Shown: positions 8,056-16,734 of the stretch, one piece after another
Layout: every line of letters begins with the position of its first letter
Numbering within the stretch: the stretch's first letter is position 1
Source: JACMLX01 sp031374935
GTDB taxonomy: Bacteria > Gemmatimonadota > Gemmatimonadetes > Gemmatimonadales > Gemmatimonadaceae
Length of the DNA: 64,000 bases
NCBI GenBank assembly: GCA_031374935.1
Contig: JANMHB010000195.1
Span: 1 to 64,000, forward strand
Direction: 5' to 3'
Made by a program: the position numbers and the translations under genes
The notes under the pieces: generated by a model
What the model saw: only the letters and a program-made list of their open reading frames with translations
Told to the model about the DNA's origin: nothing
The model's database searches: none

Positions 8056-9353
8056 TGGGCCCCCCCCTGCCATCCCGCCTTGAGCCGTTCGGGATCGACC
8101 CGGTCGACGAGCATGTCTTGCCCTTCGGCGTCGAAGACCCGCACCATGCGGTGGATCTGCGCGACCTTCTCCACCAGCGCCTCATCCGATGGCGCAATCA
8201 CATACACCCTCGCGAGCACCTGACGCTCAGTCCCGACCATCTCCGGCGCGACGACGTCCCCCTCGGTGAACCGCTGCAGGACGAATGCCACCGATGGGTC
8301 TGCGCGCAGCGTATCGAGCCCGTCGATTCGGGCGACCGTCCCCGCTTTCAGCAGGAACCAGACGGTGCACGCACGGTTCCCTCGCAACCGGGGATCATTC
8401 GCCAGCGTCAGGTCCACGTCACCCATCCGTCCCGTCAGCGCAAACTCGACGAGCATGGTGCGATGGTCAAACCCATTGACCGCGTTGATCACGATGTGTG
8501 GTGCCTCACCCTGCAGCCGGAAGCCTGGGTCGTACGCGAAGAAGTCATCGCCGTCAACGAAGAACTGGATGTTGAGCACCCCGTCGTGTACGCCGAGTCC
8601 TTCGAACATTCGGCACATCCTCGGATGAACCGACGCGATATAGGCGTCGAGATGGCGGGACGGATACGACGCCGCGAGGCACACCGGGCTCGTCTTCCCC
8701 TGCACCCGGGTGGTGATCCGGTCGGCCATCGCCGAGAGATACACCGTGCCATCCTTGAACGTGTAGTACGCGAACACGTCATCGCATCGCATGTAGCGCT
8801 CCGCGATGAACGCACCACGCTTCGAATGACGCAGGGCGAATTCGACACCCGCCGCCAACTCCCCGCTGTTCTCGCACACGACCATACCCACACCGCCGCC
8901 GCTGTCGACAGGCTTCAACATGATGGGGTACTGGAGCGCATCCACATCCGCTGGTGCGAGCGAACTGTCGAGCCGGAACGCGGGAATACAGTCGACGCCG
9001 AACGTCTTGCACGCCGATTGGAATCCGTCCTTGGTGGTGAAGGCATCCACCGTGCGCGCACTGGCGTAGCAGGGCAGTCCGAGTGCCTCACACACCTCGC
9101 GGTACGCGCCGACGAGAATGTCTGCGACGCCGACGAGAACGCCGTCGGCGCCGACGCGCCGTGCAAGGTCGATGAGTGCCGGCGCGTCGCGCCCGTCCAC
9201 CTCGAAACGCTCTGCGGCGTCGCGCTTCGCGGGCGCCTCCGGATTCGGGTCGACGACGATCGTAACGACCCCCATCGCATTCGCGTGGCGCACCAGGGCG
9301 GCTGTCTCTGGGTTGCCGCCGAGGATCAGGAGGCGTTTACCGCGAACAGTCAT
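8052..9353 (-). CDS. ATP-grasp domain protein, substrate unknown
   Basis: A 433-aa protein with a pre-ATP-grasp Rossmann half (LLILGGNPETA, 8-18) and an ATP-grasp fold: YPIMLKPVDSGGGVGM (142-157, ATP lysine K147, glycine loop 151-157) and E185. Where carbamoyl-phosphate-synthetase-like members carry a metal-binding E-x-N-x-R, this protein reads AYDPGFRL (273-280), so one metal ligand differs or is displaced. ATP-grasp enzymes join a carboxylate to an amine, thiol or other nucleophile through an acyl-phosphate. In this operon an amide-type decoration of a sugar acid is possible but unproven. The start at 9353 is chosen because the conserved fold begins at MTVRGKRLLILGG; the frame extends to 9428. 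Confidence 0.78.
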   Translation of the reverse strand: MTVRGKRLLILGGNPETAALVRHANAMGVVTIVVDPNPEAPAKRDAAERFEVDGRDAPALIDLARRVGADGVLVGVADILVGAYREVCEALGLPCYASARTVDAFTTKDGFQSACKTFGVDCIPAFRLDSSLAPADVDALQYPIMLKPVDSGGGVGMVVCENSGELAAGVEFALRHSKRGAFIAERYMRCDDVFAYYTFKDGTVYLSAMADRITTRVQGKTSPVCLAASYPSRHLDAYIASVHPRMCRMFEGLGVHDGVLNIQFFVDGDDFFAYDPGFRLQGEAPHIVINAVNGFDHRTMLVEFALTGRMGDVDLTLANDPRLRGNRACTVWFLLKAGTVARIDGLDTLRADPSVAFVLQRFTEGDVVAPEMVGTERQVLARVYVIAPSDEALVEKVAQIHRMVRVFDAEGQDMLVDRVDPERLKAGWQGGAQ

Positions 9354-9495
9354 GAACAGGAGAGCGTGGGAAGGGAACAGGGAGAATCGGAGCGCGGCCC
9401 TCGGATTACTCGCGTCGCACCGCAGCATCTGCCGCGTCGATTCCAGTCATCGCAAGCCTCGGCTCCGCCACACCTGCGGCGCGGGACGCTCGAGC

Positions 9496-11631
9496 TCACA
9501 ACGAGCCTCGGCAGAATATAGCCTCGGACGTCTGGCCCGGGCACAGCGGGATGCTCACGAGTCCATCCGGCGTCGGCGACGCACCAAACACCAGTGACCA
9601 GTCGGGTGGAAGCCAGACCCACGCCTGCCCATCGCGCGGGCAGGATCCGGCCACCTCGAGCCTCAGCCGACCCGCCGCCGCGTCGAACTCGATGCACACG
9701 AACTCGTGCCATCCCTGCGCCCAGTGCACATCGGTGCCAACCACTGTCGGAACGGAAGTGACGGGTGTCAGGCGGAGGAGCGAAACGCCGCGCGGCTCAA
9801 CGAAACCGGAAACGGGGCCATGCACGATCCGGTGTCGTTGACGCCATGCGTCCCAGACGTGTTGTGCCACATCCGGATCTCGCGGAGCACCGGTGTAGAC
9901 GATTCGCATTGGCCGCTCGCTCCAATTCACGAGGGCCACCATCTGCCACGTCGCTTCGCCGCGCGAACAGGCGAGGCGGAACTGCGATGGGCCGTCGTCC
10001 GTCGCGAAGAGATCTATCGGACGCGCTGCGTGTCCCGTTGGCGGGAGGACGAACGCAAAGAGGCGCTCCGCCCAGGCTGGAAGTGTGCTCAGGTCCGCAC
10101 TCAGGACCACGGCACCGCCGCTCAACGCGACCAGTGTGGCCCAGAACCGCGTGAGAGTCTCGTTCTCACACACCAGCAGGTAGTCCGGATCGTTCACCCA
10201 CGTTCGCCCCTGCCAGAACCAATTCGCGGCCGTCGCGCGCGCCGCGTCGCGAATGCCGGCGAGACGTCCATCCCACGTCGGCTCCACGTCGGGTCCTATC
10301 CGCTGGGCATCTGCGAGCCCGGCCGTTGCGCCGATCGGCGCGGAGCAGGCGAGGATGATCACCTCTGAGCCGAGTGCATCGCGCACCAGAGACAGGCCGG
10401 CACGGTAGGCCTCCAGGCGCGTGCGCGCACCGGCATGAATTCGCAGTGTGTCGAAGCTGTCGGCGCCGGTTGCTGGATCGGGCGCGAGCAAGGCGCGCAG
10501 GAAGTCGAGCTTCACGTAGCCGACGCCGCGCGTTCGCAGTTCGACAAGGAGTGTCCGGAGCCAGCGTGCCGCACCAGGATGGGTCGGATCAATGCAGTAG
10601 CTGTCGCCGCCGCCCACCCGAGCGGGAGCACCATCGGCGCCGCGAACGAGCCACTCGGGGTGCGACTCGAGCAGCGCAGATCCCGCATTGACGGTGAAGG
10701 GAAGCAGCCAGAGGCCGAAGGTGCGGCCCGAGCGCACGACCACGTCGGCGAGTGGCGCAAAGCCTGACGGGAAGCGCGCGTTCGATCGCCATGACGATGA
10801 CACACGCTTCGAATCGAGGAGCTCGGACCAGCCGTCATCGACCTGCACCAGCCGCACCTGCTCGCGCAACAGCGTGCTGCCCTCGAGTCCGAGCACCATC
10901 TCGTGCATCAATCCCGCGTCGATGCGCTCCGACCAGTGGCCCCAGCTGCCCCAGCCACCGACGGGTGGACGAGGGTGTGCACGACTCACGAGTCCCACGG
11001 CGCTGGCATAGGCTTCGAGGTTGTCGTAGGCCGCCGCCGTGTCCAGGGCGATTCGGATCGGGTCGATGTCGATCGTCTCGCCAGGCGCCAGCATCCATCC
11101 CTCGAGCGGCTGTTCGACGATCAGCGCATCCGATGTGGCGACGGTGCGGGTGACGAAGCGCTCAAAGGCGAGTCCTCCCGCCACGATCGACGGGCCGTCG
11201 GCGCCGCTGATCGCGCCGACCCACCACGATTCAACCTCGGTGCCGTCGGTGAGCCGGGTGACGTAACTGCGGCTGGCGTGTGAGCGGGAGTGCGCGCCAC
11301 ACCAGGCCACGCGCAGTGCCCGAGGTACGACAGCGGGCGTCCACCAGGCTGCGAGGCCGCCAAGTCGTATGGCGCATTTTCGGAGCGTAACGTCTTTATC
11401 TGACTGGTTGCGCAGCGTGACCTGCAGATGGATGGCGTCCCCGGCGTGCTCCCACGACAGCCGGACGGCGAGATCACCATCGTCACGGGAGGCGGCAGCC
11501 GCACCGTCAGCAATCCACGGCGCCGCGTGAGCCACGACGCTGGTATGCAGCGAGACATCCAGACCAAGCGACCCAAGCGACTGATGCTCGACTACCAGCC
11601 CGTCCGGACCGACCACGAGTTGCAGGGCCAT
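9496..11631 (-). CDS. Glycoside hydrolase family 36-like (alpha-galactosidase-type)
   Basis: A 711-aa protein with an N-terminal beta-sandwich (to ~210) and a melibiase-like (beta/alpha)8 barrel. Barrel motifs are WGSWGHW (227-233), VDDGW (264-268), YCIDPTHP (345-352), YVKLDF with candidate nucleophile D376, and IGPD with candidate acid/base D448. GH36 enzymes cleave alpha-galactosides or related alpha-linked sugars. No signal peptide is seen, so it may act in the cytoplasm, on imported glycans or on intermediates, rather than as a secreted depolymerase. It starts 11 bp after the winged-helix gene and is followed by a 142-bp gap. Substrate is inferred only at clan level. Confidence 0.82.
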   Translation of the reverse strand: MALQLVVGPDGLVVEHQSLGSLGLDVSLHTSVVAHAAPWIADGAAAASRDDGDLAVRLSWEHAGDAIHLQVTLRNQSDKDVTLRKCAIRLGGLAAWWTPAVVPRALRVAWCGAHSRSHASRSYVTRLTDGTEVESWWVGAISGADGPSIVAGGLAFERFVTRTVATSDALIVEQPLEGWMLAPGETIDIDPIRIALDTAAAYDNLEAYASAVGLVSRAHPRPPVGGWGSWGHWSERIDAGLMHEMVLGLEGSTLLREQVRLVQVDDGWSELLDSKRVSSSWRSNARFPSGFAPLADVVVRSGRTFGLWLLPFTVNAGSALLESHPEWLVRGADGAPARVGGGDSYCIDPTHPGAARWLRTLLVELRTRGVGYVKLDFLRALLAPDPATGADSFDTLRIHAGARTRLEAYRAGLSLVRDALGSEVIILACSAPIGATAGLADAQRIGPDVEPTWDGRLAGIRDAARATAANWFWQGRTWVNDPDYLLVCENETLTRFWATLVALSGGAVVLSADLSTLPAWAERLFAFVLPPTGHAARPIDLFATDDGPSQFRLACSRGEATWQMVALVNWSERPMRIVYTGAPRDPDVAQHVWDAWRQRHRIVHGPVSGFVEPRGVSLLRLTPVTSVPTVVGTDVHWAQGWHEFVCIEFDAAAGRLRLEVAGSCPRDGQAWVWLPPDWSLVFGASPTPDGLVSIPLCPGQTSEAIFCRGSL

Positions 11632-11642
11632 TCAGCGCACAC

Positions 11643-12248
11643 TCAAAGTGCGTGCACGCGAACGCCGGGTCGGACAAGTGCGCGGGCTCGTTCCAGAATC
11701 TCGCTCCGGAACAACGCTGACGTGACCAGCACGGCGTCGGTGTCGCACGTGGACAGCCAGGTCGCAGGCTGCACCGCGATTCCGCGGAATCGCACCCCCC
11801 ACTTGGCCGGCGCGTCGTCGACGATGCCAACCACCTCCAGGTCGAGACCGTCGACGGCCTCACAGGTGATCTCGGTCGTCTCGCCGAACGGATAGAGCAC
11901 CAGACGGCGTACACCGTCGAGTACCAGTGGAACGGCCGCGGCACGCAGCATCTGCAGCGTCCCGTCGCGAAGTGCTGCGAGCTCTCGGGCAAAGTCCACC
12001 GTGAGCATCTGGAGGCGCACGCGTCCGTCGTCCGTCAGTTCGTAGTGAACCGAATCGATCGCGAGACGCACGAAGCCCCGCTCGTGCAGTGCCGCCAGCT
12101 GTCCAGCCAGAGTTCGCCGGTCGATGAGCCGATCACGCGCGTTCGGCGCAGTGGTGCCGGAGGCGAGTGCCACTTGTTGCAAGGCAAGCAATTCGTGCAG
12201 CGGTTCGCGCGGCCGAATGAATCGGCTCCGCTGGAGTTCATGCAGCAT
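11643..12248 (-). CDS. Winged-helix protein with sugar-nucleotide-binding-like C-terminal domain
   Basis: A 201-aa protein. The N-terminal half resembles a winged helix (ALHERGFVRLAIDSVHYELTDDGR region, residues ~58-82), and the C-terminal half (~118-201) resembles the Rossmann-like domain of PglD-type and CoA-binding-3 proteins, with LVLYPFGE and VVGIVDDAPAKWG stretches. The longer frame (to 12587) runs inside the neighbouring epimerase and is a shadow; the ATG at 12248 overlaps the epimerase end by 11 bp. It may be a regulator that senses a sugar nucleotide, or a small structural partner of the operon; no DNA target is visible. Confidence 0.65.
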   Translation of the reverse strand: MLHELQRSRFIRPREPLHELLALQQVALASGTTAPNARDRLIDRRTLAGQLAALHERGFVRLAIDSVHYELTDDGRVRLQMLTVDFARELAALRDGTLQMLRAAAVPLVLDGVRRLVLYPFGETTEITCEAVDGLDLEVVGIVDDAPAKWGVRFRGIAVQPATWLSTCDTDAVLVTSALFRSEILERARALVRPGVRVHAL

Positions 12249-13218
12249 TGGTGTCTCCGAAGTACCACGCCAGCGTCCGCTCGAGCGTGGTCCGGAGGGG
12301 GCGAGGTGACCAATTCGGCGCGAGCGCGCGCAGGCGAGCGGCATCGGCCACCATACCGGAAGTCGGCAGCCCGGGGGCATGCCGTAGCCGTCCCTGTCCC
12401 GCCACCTCGACCGCCAACCCGGCGACCTCGCTGAGTGTGACGCCCATCCCCTGCGAGACATTGACGGTGAGTCCGGCAGCGTTGGTGCGCGGTGAACCGA
12501 GCACGAGGAGCGCGGCGGCGGCATCATCGACATCGAGGACGTCGAGCGGGCCGAGGCCGCCGCCGGGGAGAACAACATCTTCATCATGCACGACAGCGTC
12601 CAGCACGTTCGCGACGGTGCCGTTGGCGCTGCCGGTCAGCCGCTGTCGGGGACCGATGCACCAGGCAAGTCGAGCAACGACCGTCGCCACGCCGTACTGT
12701 CTGTGAAAGACCCCGCAGTACTGTTCGCCCGTCGCCTTGTGCACGCCGTGAAGGGTCTGCGGCTGCAGCGGTACATCCTCCATCACCGGCATGCCGTTGC
12801 CCTGACAGCCATACACCGACAGGTCGCTTGCAAACACCACGCGCGCGTCTGGTGCGCGCAGCCTGACCGCCTCGAGCAGATGGAGCATTCCGAGACAGGA
12901 GGTGTCGATTTCGGTGAACCAGTCCGGCGCGAGCGCTGAGAGCCCAGGTGCGCCCGCGAGGTGGAACACGGCGTCGACGCCCCGAACCGCTGTATCCACC
13001 GCATCGCGTGAGCGCACGTCATCCAGAATGAGGTGCTCGGCGGCGACGAGCCCCGAGACGTGACGGGGGCTGCCACCCCCCTGCGGAAGGAGGGCATCGA
13101 GTACACGGACCGTCGCCCCGGCACCGACGAGGGCGCGCACCAGCGCACTGCCAACGAAACCAAGTCCGCCAGTGACCAGGGCCGTCCGTCCAGTCCACTC
13201 CATCGCGGTCATCGTCAT
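12238..13218 (-). CDS. NAD-dependent epimerase/dehydratase with Tyr-to-His substitution
   Basis: A 326-aa extended SDR with TGGLGFVG (16-23) and a core FASDLSVYG segment. The expected catalytic YxxxK motif reads HGVHK: H157 occupies the tyrosine position and K161 is kept. The codon at 12748-12750 is CAC on the coding strand, one transition from TAC. Family members epimerise or oxidise sugar nucleotides; with His the classical proton transfer would be altered. ATGA overlap with the upstream SDR gene fixes the start at 13218. It could be a true variant, a sequencing error, or an enzyme with a structural role. Confidence 0.8.
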   Translation of the reverse strand: MTMTAMEWTGRTALVTGGLGFVGSALVRALVGAGATVRVLDALLPQGGGSPRHVSGLVAAEHLILDDVRSRDAVDTAVRGVDAVFHLAGAPGLSALAPDWFTEIDTSCLGMLHLLEAVRLRAPDARVVFASDLSVYGCQGNGMPVMEDVPLQPQTLHGVHKATGEQYCGVFHRQYGVATVVARLAWCIGPRQRLTGSANGTVANVLDAVVHDEDVVLPGGGLGPLDVLDVDDAAAALLVLGSPRTNAAGLTVNVSQGMGVTLSEVAGLAVEVAGQGRLRHAPGLPTSGMVADAARLRALAPNWSPRPLRTTLERTLAWYFGDTNAA

Positions 13219-13997
13219 ATCGACGGAGAGTGTGCCTGGACCGTGTAGCCCCCGTCGACGAGGAACGCGCTGCCGGTGATGAAGCTCGCATCGTCACTGC
13301 AGAGGAAGGCGACGAGGCCCGCGACATCGGCAGGTGTTCCGACGCGTCCGACGGGATGATGCGCGCCGATCTTCGCCACCAGCGCCTCGGGATCGGGCGA
13401 CTCGTCGAGCCACAGGCGCCAGATCGGCGTGCGGACGTAGCCTGGCAGCACGACATTGACGCGGATCCCTCGTGGGCCGAGATCGAGCGCGAGGGCGCGG
13501 GTGAGCCCGGTCGCGCCGGCTTTGGCGGCAGCGTAGGCTGCTCGACCTGATTCGGTTACGAAGGCGTGCGTCGAGGCGATGTTCACCACTGCGCCACGCG
13601 CGCGCTCGAGTGCTGGCAACGCTTCGCGGACCATCAGCATCGGTCCCCAGAGATCGACGTCGTGGACGCGATTCCACGTCGCGCGGGAGAGAGTGTCCGG
13701 CGGGCAGCTGATATCCACGCCGGCATTGTTCACCAGCGCATCCAGTCCACCGAAGGTCGCACAGGTCGTCGCGATGGCGCCGGGCACGGCACTTTCGTCA
13801 CTCACGTCGAGAACCAACGCAAGCGTACGGGCACCCGTCGCCTCGGCGATTTCACGCGCCGACTCGTGCACCGCATCACCGTTCAAGTCGATGAGGGCCA
13901 CCGCCATCCCTTCCTCGGCGAACCGCATTGCGATGCCGCGACCGATGCCTTGCGCGGCGCCGGTCACCAGCGCGACGCGATCGCGTAGTCCTCTCAC
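13215..13997 (-). CDS. SDR family oxidoreductase
   Basis: A 260-aa classical SDR starting with GTG at 13997 in a GTGA overlap with the upstream methyltransferase stop; the longer frame to 14228 is not conserved. TGAAQGIG (12-19), NNAG (90-93), S142, Y155 and K159 (YAAAK) make a complete catalytic set. It probably interconverts a hydroxyl and a keto group on a sugar or polyol. It is translationally coupled on both sides, so its product is likely made in step with the neighbouring methyltransferase and epimerase. Confidence 0.85.
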   Translation of the reverse strand: MRGLRDRVALVTGAAQGIGRGIAMRFAEEGMAVALIDLNGDAVHESAREIAEATGARTLALVLDVSDESAVPGAIATTCATFGGLDALVNNAGVDISCPPDTLSRATWNRVHDVDLWGPMLMVREALPALERARGAVVNIASTHAFVTESGRAAYAAAKAGATGLTRALALDLGPRGIRVNVVLPGYVRTPIWRLWLDESPDPEALVAKIGAHHPVGRVGTPADVAGLVAFLCSDDASFITGSAFLVDGGYTVQAHSPSI

Positions 13998-14968
13998 GTC
14001 TGGGACGCCGGCTTCCGGCCCAGCACGTAGACCGCGCCGGCCATGACGTGCGCACGTGGTGCCGCGCCCCACACGGCGTCGAGCAGCTGAATCGGTGAGA
14101 ACAGCCATCCGCTCACGACTTTCGCTCCCCAATAGAGCGCAGGCGACCGGAAGAGCAGTGCCGGAAACTCTGTCAGCATGTCGGTGAGCGCCGACGCAGG
14201 ACCCGCCGCCACGCCGACGTCGTCGCACACATAGTCTCCAAACAGTTTCCCGAAGCCGTAATGTGTCCAGCGGCGGTAGTCCACCGGGTCGAGATGGTAA
14301 TGCTGGATGAACGGTACCTCGGCGTACACCGGTGCACCGGGCTTCAGCGTGCGAAAAATCTCGGCCACGACCTGGATTGGGTCACGCACGTGTTCCAACA
14401 CCCCTTGGATCAGCGCGCCGTCGAGACTGTCGTTGCGGAAGGGCAACTTGTGCGCATCACCGACGACGCCGACCCCGCTGGTCGGCGCGATTTCCAGCGG
14501 CAACAGGTGCGAGCGCACATGCGCCGACAACCCGGAATGATTGAGCCCACCGAGAATCCCACTGCCGATGTCGAGGAAACGGGCGTTCGGATCGTTCGCG
14601 CTGGCTGCGGCGAGCTGGGAGAACGCAATCCGCTTGGCGTGATTCACGCGCCGACGCGTGAACGCAAACGGATGCGGTGGCCGGATCAGGTCGACGAGCT
14701 TCACCATGCCGCCTGATGTCAGCTGCTGACGCAACCGTACATTCTCGGCATCGTTGCGGAAGCCTGCGATCTCGGCCTGCGAGGACGGATCGAGCAATAC
14801 CGGAACGTCGCCGACGACCGGGTATTGCTGGCCACACGCGGTGCACGTCAGCGTTGCGGCCGTGAGCGAGAGAGACGCGCGGCATGTCGGACACGCCAGC
14901 ACCGGAATCAGTGCCTCGACGGTCGCCAATCGGGTGACCCCGTCGGTCGTGGTGGCTGGAGCGCTCAT
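13994..14968 (-). CDS. SAM-dependent methyltransferase with Trm112-like zinc finger
   Basis: A 324-aa protein. The N-terminal Trm112-like finger has C26, C29, C42 and C45 (LACPTCR, CTACG), followed by a class I methyltransferase with FLDIGSGILGG at 131-141 and GALIQGVLEHVRDP further on. It has no close match to a named enzyme; O-methylation of a glycan residue is the likely role in this operon. The ATG at 14968 overlaps the preceding TGA (ATGA). A hydrophobic stretch near the C-terminus (LLFRSPALYWGAKVVSG) may contact the membrane. Confidence 0.8.
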   Translation of the reverse strand: MSAPATTTDGVTRLATVEALIPVLACPTCRASLSLTAATLTCTACGQQYPVVGDVPVLLDPSSQAEIAGFRNDAENVRLRQQLTSGGMVKLVDLIRPPHPFAFTRRRVNHAKRIAFSQLAAASANDPNARFLDIGSGILGGLNHSGLSAHVRSHLLPLEIAPTSGVGVVGDAHKLPFRNDSLDGALIQGVLEHVRDPIQVVAEIFRTLKPGAPVYAEVPFIQHYHLDPVDYRRWTHYGFGKLFGDYVCDDVGVAAGPASALTDMLTEFPALLFRSPALYWGAKVVSGWLFSPIQLLDAVWGAAPRAHVMAGAVYVLGRKPASQT

Positions 14969-15966
14969 CGAATCGGGCTTCCATCATCAGCAAATCCGGT
15001 CAGTGGCTCGGCACCCTCGAACAGCACCGCGCGAACCTCGCACTCGAGTGATTCGCCGGCGCCAAGGTGTCGCGCGCTGCCGGCACGAATCGCCGCGTTG
15101 AGATCCTTCGGCACGGTGGTGCAGGGCTCGAGCACCACGGTCGACAACCCACGCCAGCCGCCGAAGGTCATGAACAGCCACACGGACGAGAACACTTCGG
15201 TCGGAAACGCCAGCCCGAAGCCAAGGCCCCATTGCGTGCGGCGAAGCGCACACCATCCAGCCGAAAGGTCGCGCACGTAGACGAAATCGCGTGCGCCATC
15301 GAGCGATGGCACGAGGCTCAGGTCCACACCCGTTCCATCCGGCTGCGGCGCGATGGGCCACGTGAATGCTGACGGCGTTGCGCTCCGACCGAACGTCGGA
15401 TCAACCATCTCGGCCGATGCGCCGGGGACGTCGATGCGGTCGCCGGCTGTGATGGCGAGCGCCGGATGTAGCTTCCACAGAAAGTCCAGCCCGCGCGGGC
15501 CATGATTCGTTATCCGGTGCCGAAAGCGGAGCTGTGACTCGGTGGCGCGCAGCGTCACCCACTTTTCGACGGTGGTCGTCGTCACGGATCCGGTTCGACT
15601 CAGATACAGCGTGACGGAATCCGGGCCGGTGGCTTCGATACGGTGATGCCACCGCTGGCACCAGAGCTCACCGTGGTCGGGGTAGCGCTCACCGGCGACG
15701 GTATCCGCGAGGTCGTTCGGAAACAGCTCGTCCCAACCGCCGGCAAAGTTGTCATCATAGCTCGAGCCGATGGGTACTTCGCGATGCTCGATCCTGGGAT
15801 TGTGCCAGAGCAGATCGTTGCCGCTGGCGCGGTGCTCGAACTGAAGCACCCGGGCTCCCAGAGCAGGGCAGATGACGACCCGCAGCGACGAGTTCTCGAG
15901 CGTGACAACCGGCAGCCCACGGAAGGTCCACCGATCGTCGATGCGAACAAACGCGTCTGGCGCCAT
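14965..15966 (-). CDS. Galactose-mutarotase-like (aldose 1-epimerase superfamily, DUF5107-like) protein
   Basis: A 333-aa beta-sandwich protein. The N-terminus (RGLPVVTLENSSLRVVICPALGARV, in part) and the WDELFPND and RHRITNHG segments resemble the galactose mutarotase superfamily. Members bind or interconvert sugar anomers, or act as carbohydrate-binding domains beside glycosidases. The start at 15966 begins at the conserved MAPDAFVRIDD; the frame continues to 16017. It is the first gene of the ten-gene minus operon, and the 126-bp gap to the divergent sugar transferase must hold the promoter, although no clear box stands out. Confidence 0.72.
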   Translation of the reverse strand: MAPDAFVRIDDRWTFRGLPVVTLENSSLRVVICPALGARVLQFEHRASGNDLLWHNPRIEHREVPIGSSYDDNFAGGWDELFPNDLADTVAGERYPDHGELWCQRWHHRIEATGPDSVTLYLSRTGSVTTTTVEKWVTLRATESQLRFRHRITNHGPRGLDFLWKLHPALAITAGDRIDVPGASAEMVDPTFGRSATPSAFTWPIAPQPDGTGVDLSLVPSLDGARDFVYVRDLSAGWCALRRTQWGLGFGLAFPTEVFSSVWLFMTFGGWRGLSTVVLEPCTTVPKDLNAAIRAGSARHLGAGESLECEVRAVLFEGAEPLTGFADDGSPIR

Positions 15967-16092
15967 GACGAGAAGCTGAGGGAAGGCCGTCTGCGCGGGT
16001 CGCGCGGGACATAACATGCCAAGTTAGCCGGGACGCGCACCTTCGACCAGCCTGTCGCTGCGTCAGCTCCACGTGCGCATTAGGTTCGCACC

Positions 16093-16734
16093 ATGTCCGG
16101 CTATCGCGGCAAACGGTTCCTTGATCTGGTTCTCGTCATCGGCTCCGCACCCTTATGGTTGCCGCTGATGGCGTACGTTGCACTGCTCGTCCGGCGCGGC
16201 ATCGGCAGCCCGGTGCTCTTCAGGCAGCGACGGACCGGGTGCGGTGACCGCGAGTTCCTGATGATGAAGTTCCGGTCGATGACCGACGCCCGCACGGCGA
16301 GTGGCGCCGCACTGCCCGAGGATGATCGGCTCACTCCGTTCGGACGACGACTTCGCGCCTCCTCGCTCGACGAACTGCCGGAGCTGTTCAACGTCTTGCG
16401 TGGCGACATGAGTCTCGTCGGTCCGCGGCCACTGCTGCCACAGTACTTGCCGCGGTACTCCACGTATCACCGCCGACGGCATGAGGTACGGCCCGGGCTG
16501 ACCGGACTGGCCCAGGTCTCCGGGCGCAATGCGATCGGCTGGTCAGAAAAGTTCGATCTCGACGTCAAGTATGTCGATGCCTGCTCGGTGTGGCTCGACA
16601 TACGGATTCTGTGGCGCACCATCCGCGCCGTTATGGTCCGCGATGGCATCGCCGCCGCCGGCGATGCCATCATGCCCGAATTCACCGATTACGGAGCGCC
16701 GGCGACGTCATCGTCTCCTGAACGAGCGAAATGA
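16093..16734 (+). CDS. Initiating sugar transferase (bacterial sugar transferase, PglC type, single-domain)
   Basis: A 213-aa monotopic phosphoglycosyltransferase. One N-terminal membrane-insertion helix (residues 9-33) precedes KFRSM (59-63), the catalytic D93-E94 pair in SLDELPE, and GDMSLVGPRP (104-113). It moves a sugar-1-phosphate from a UDP-sugar to undecaprenyl phosphate and so starts a repeat unit. It is the smallest of three such enzymes in the window, lacking the N-terminal membrane domain of WcaJ-like homologues. Its 3' end overlaps the convergent aminotransferase gene by 53 bp. Confidence 0.9.
   Translation: MSGYRGKRFLDLVLVIGSAPLWLPLMAYVALLVRRGIGSPVLFRQRRTGCGDREFLMMKFRSMTDARTASGAALPEDDRLTPFGRRLRASSLDELPELFNVLRGDMSLVGPRPLLPQYLPRYSTYHRRRHEVRPGLTGLAQVSGRNAIGWSEKFDLDVKYVDACSVWLDIRILWRTIRAVMVRDGIAAAGDAIMPEFTDYGAPATSSSPERAK

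Noticed and set aside
12249..12587. N-terminal extension of the winged-helix protein
   Set aside because: The extra 113 residues lie within the epimerase gene and look like a shadow translation.
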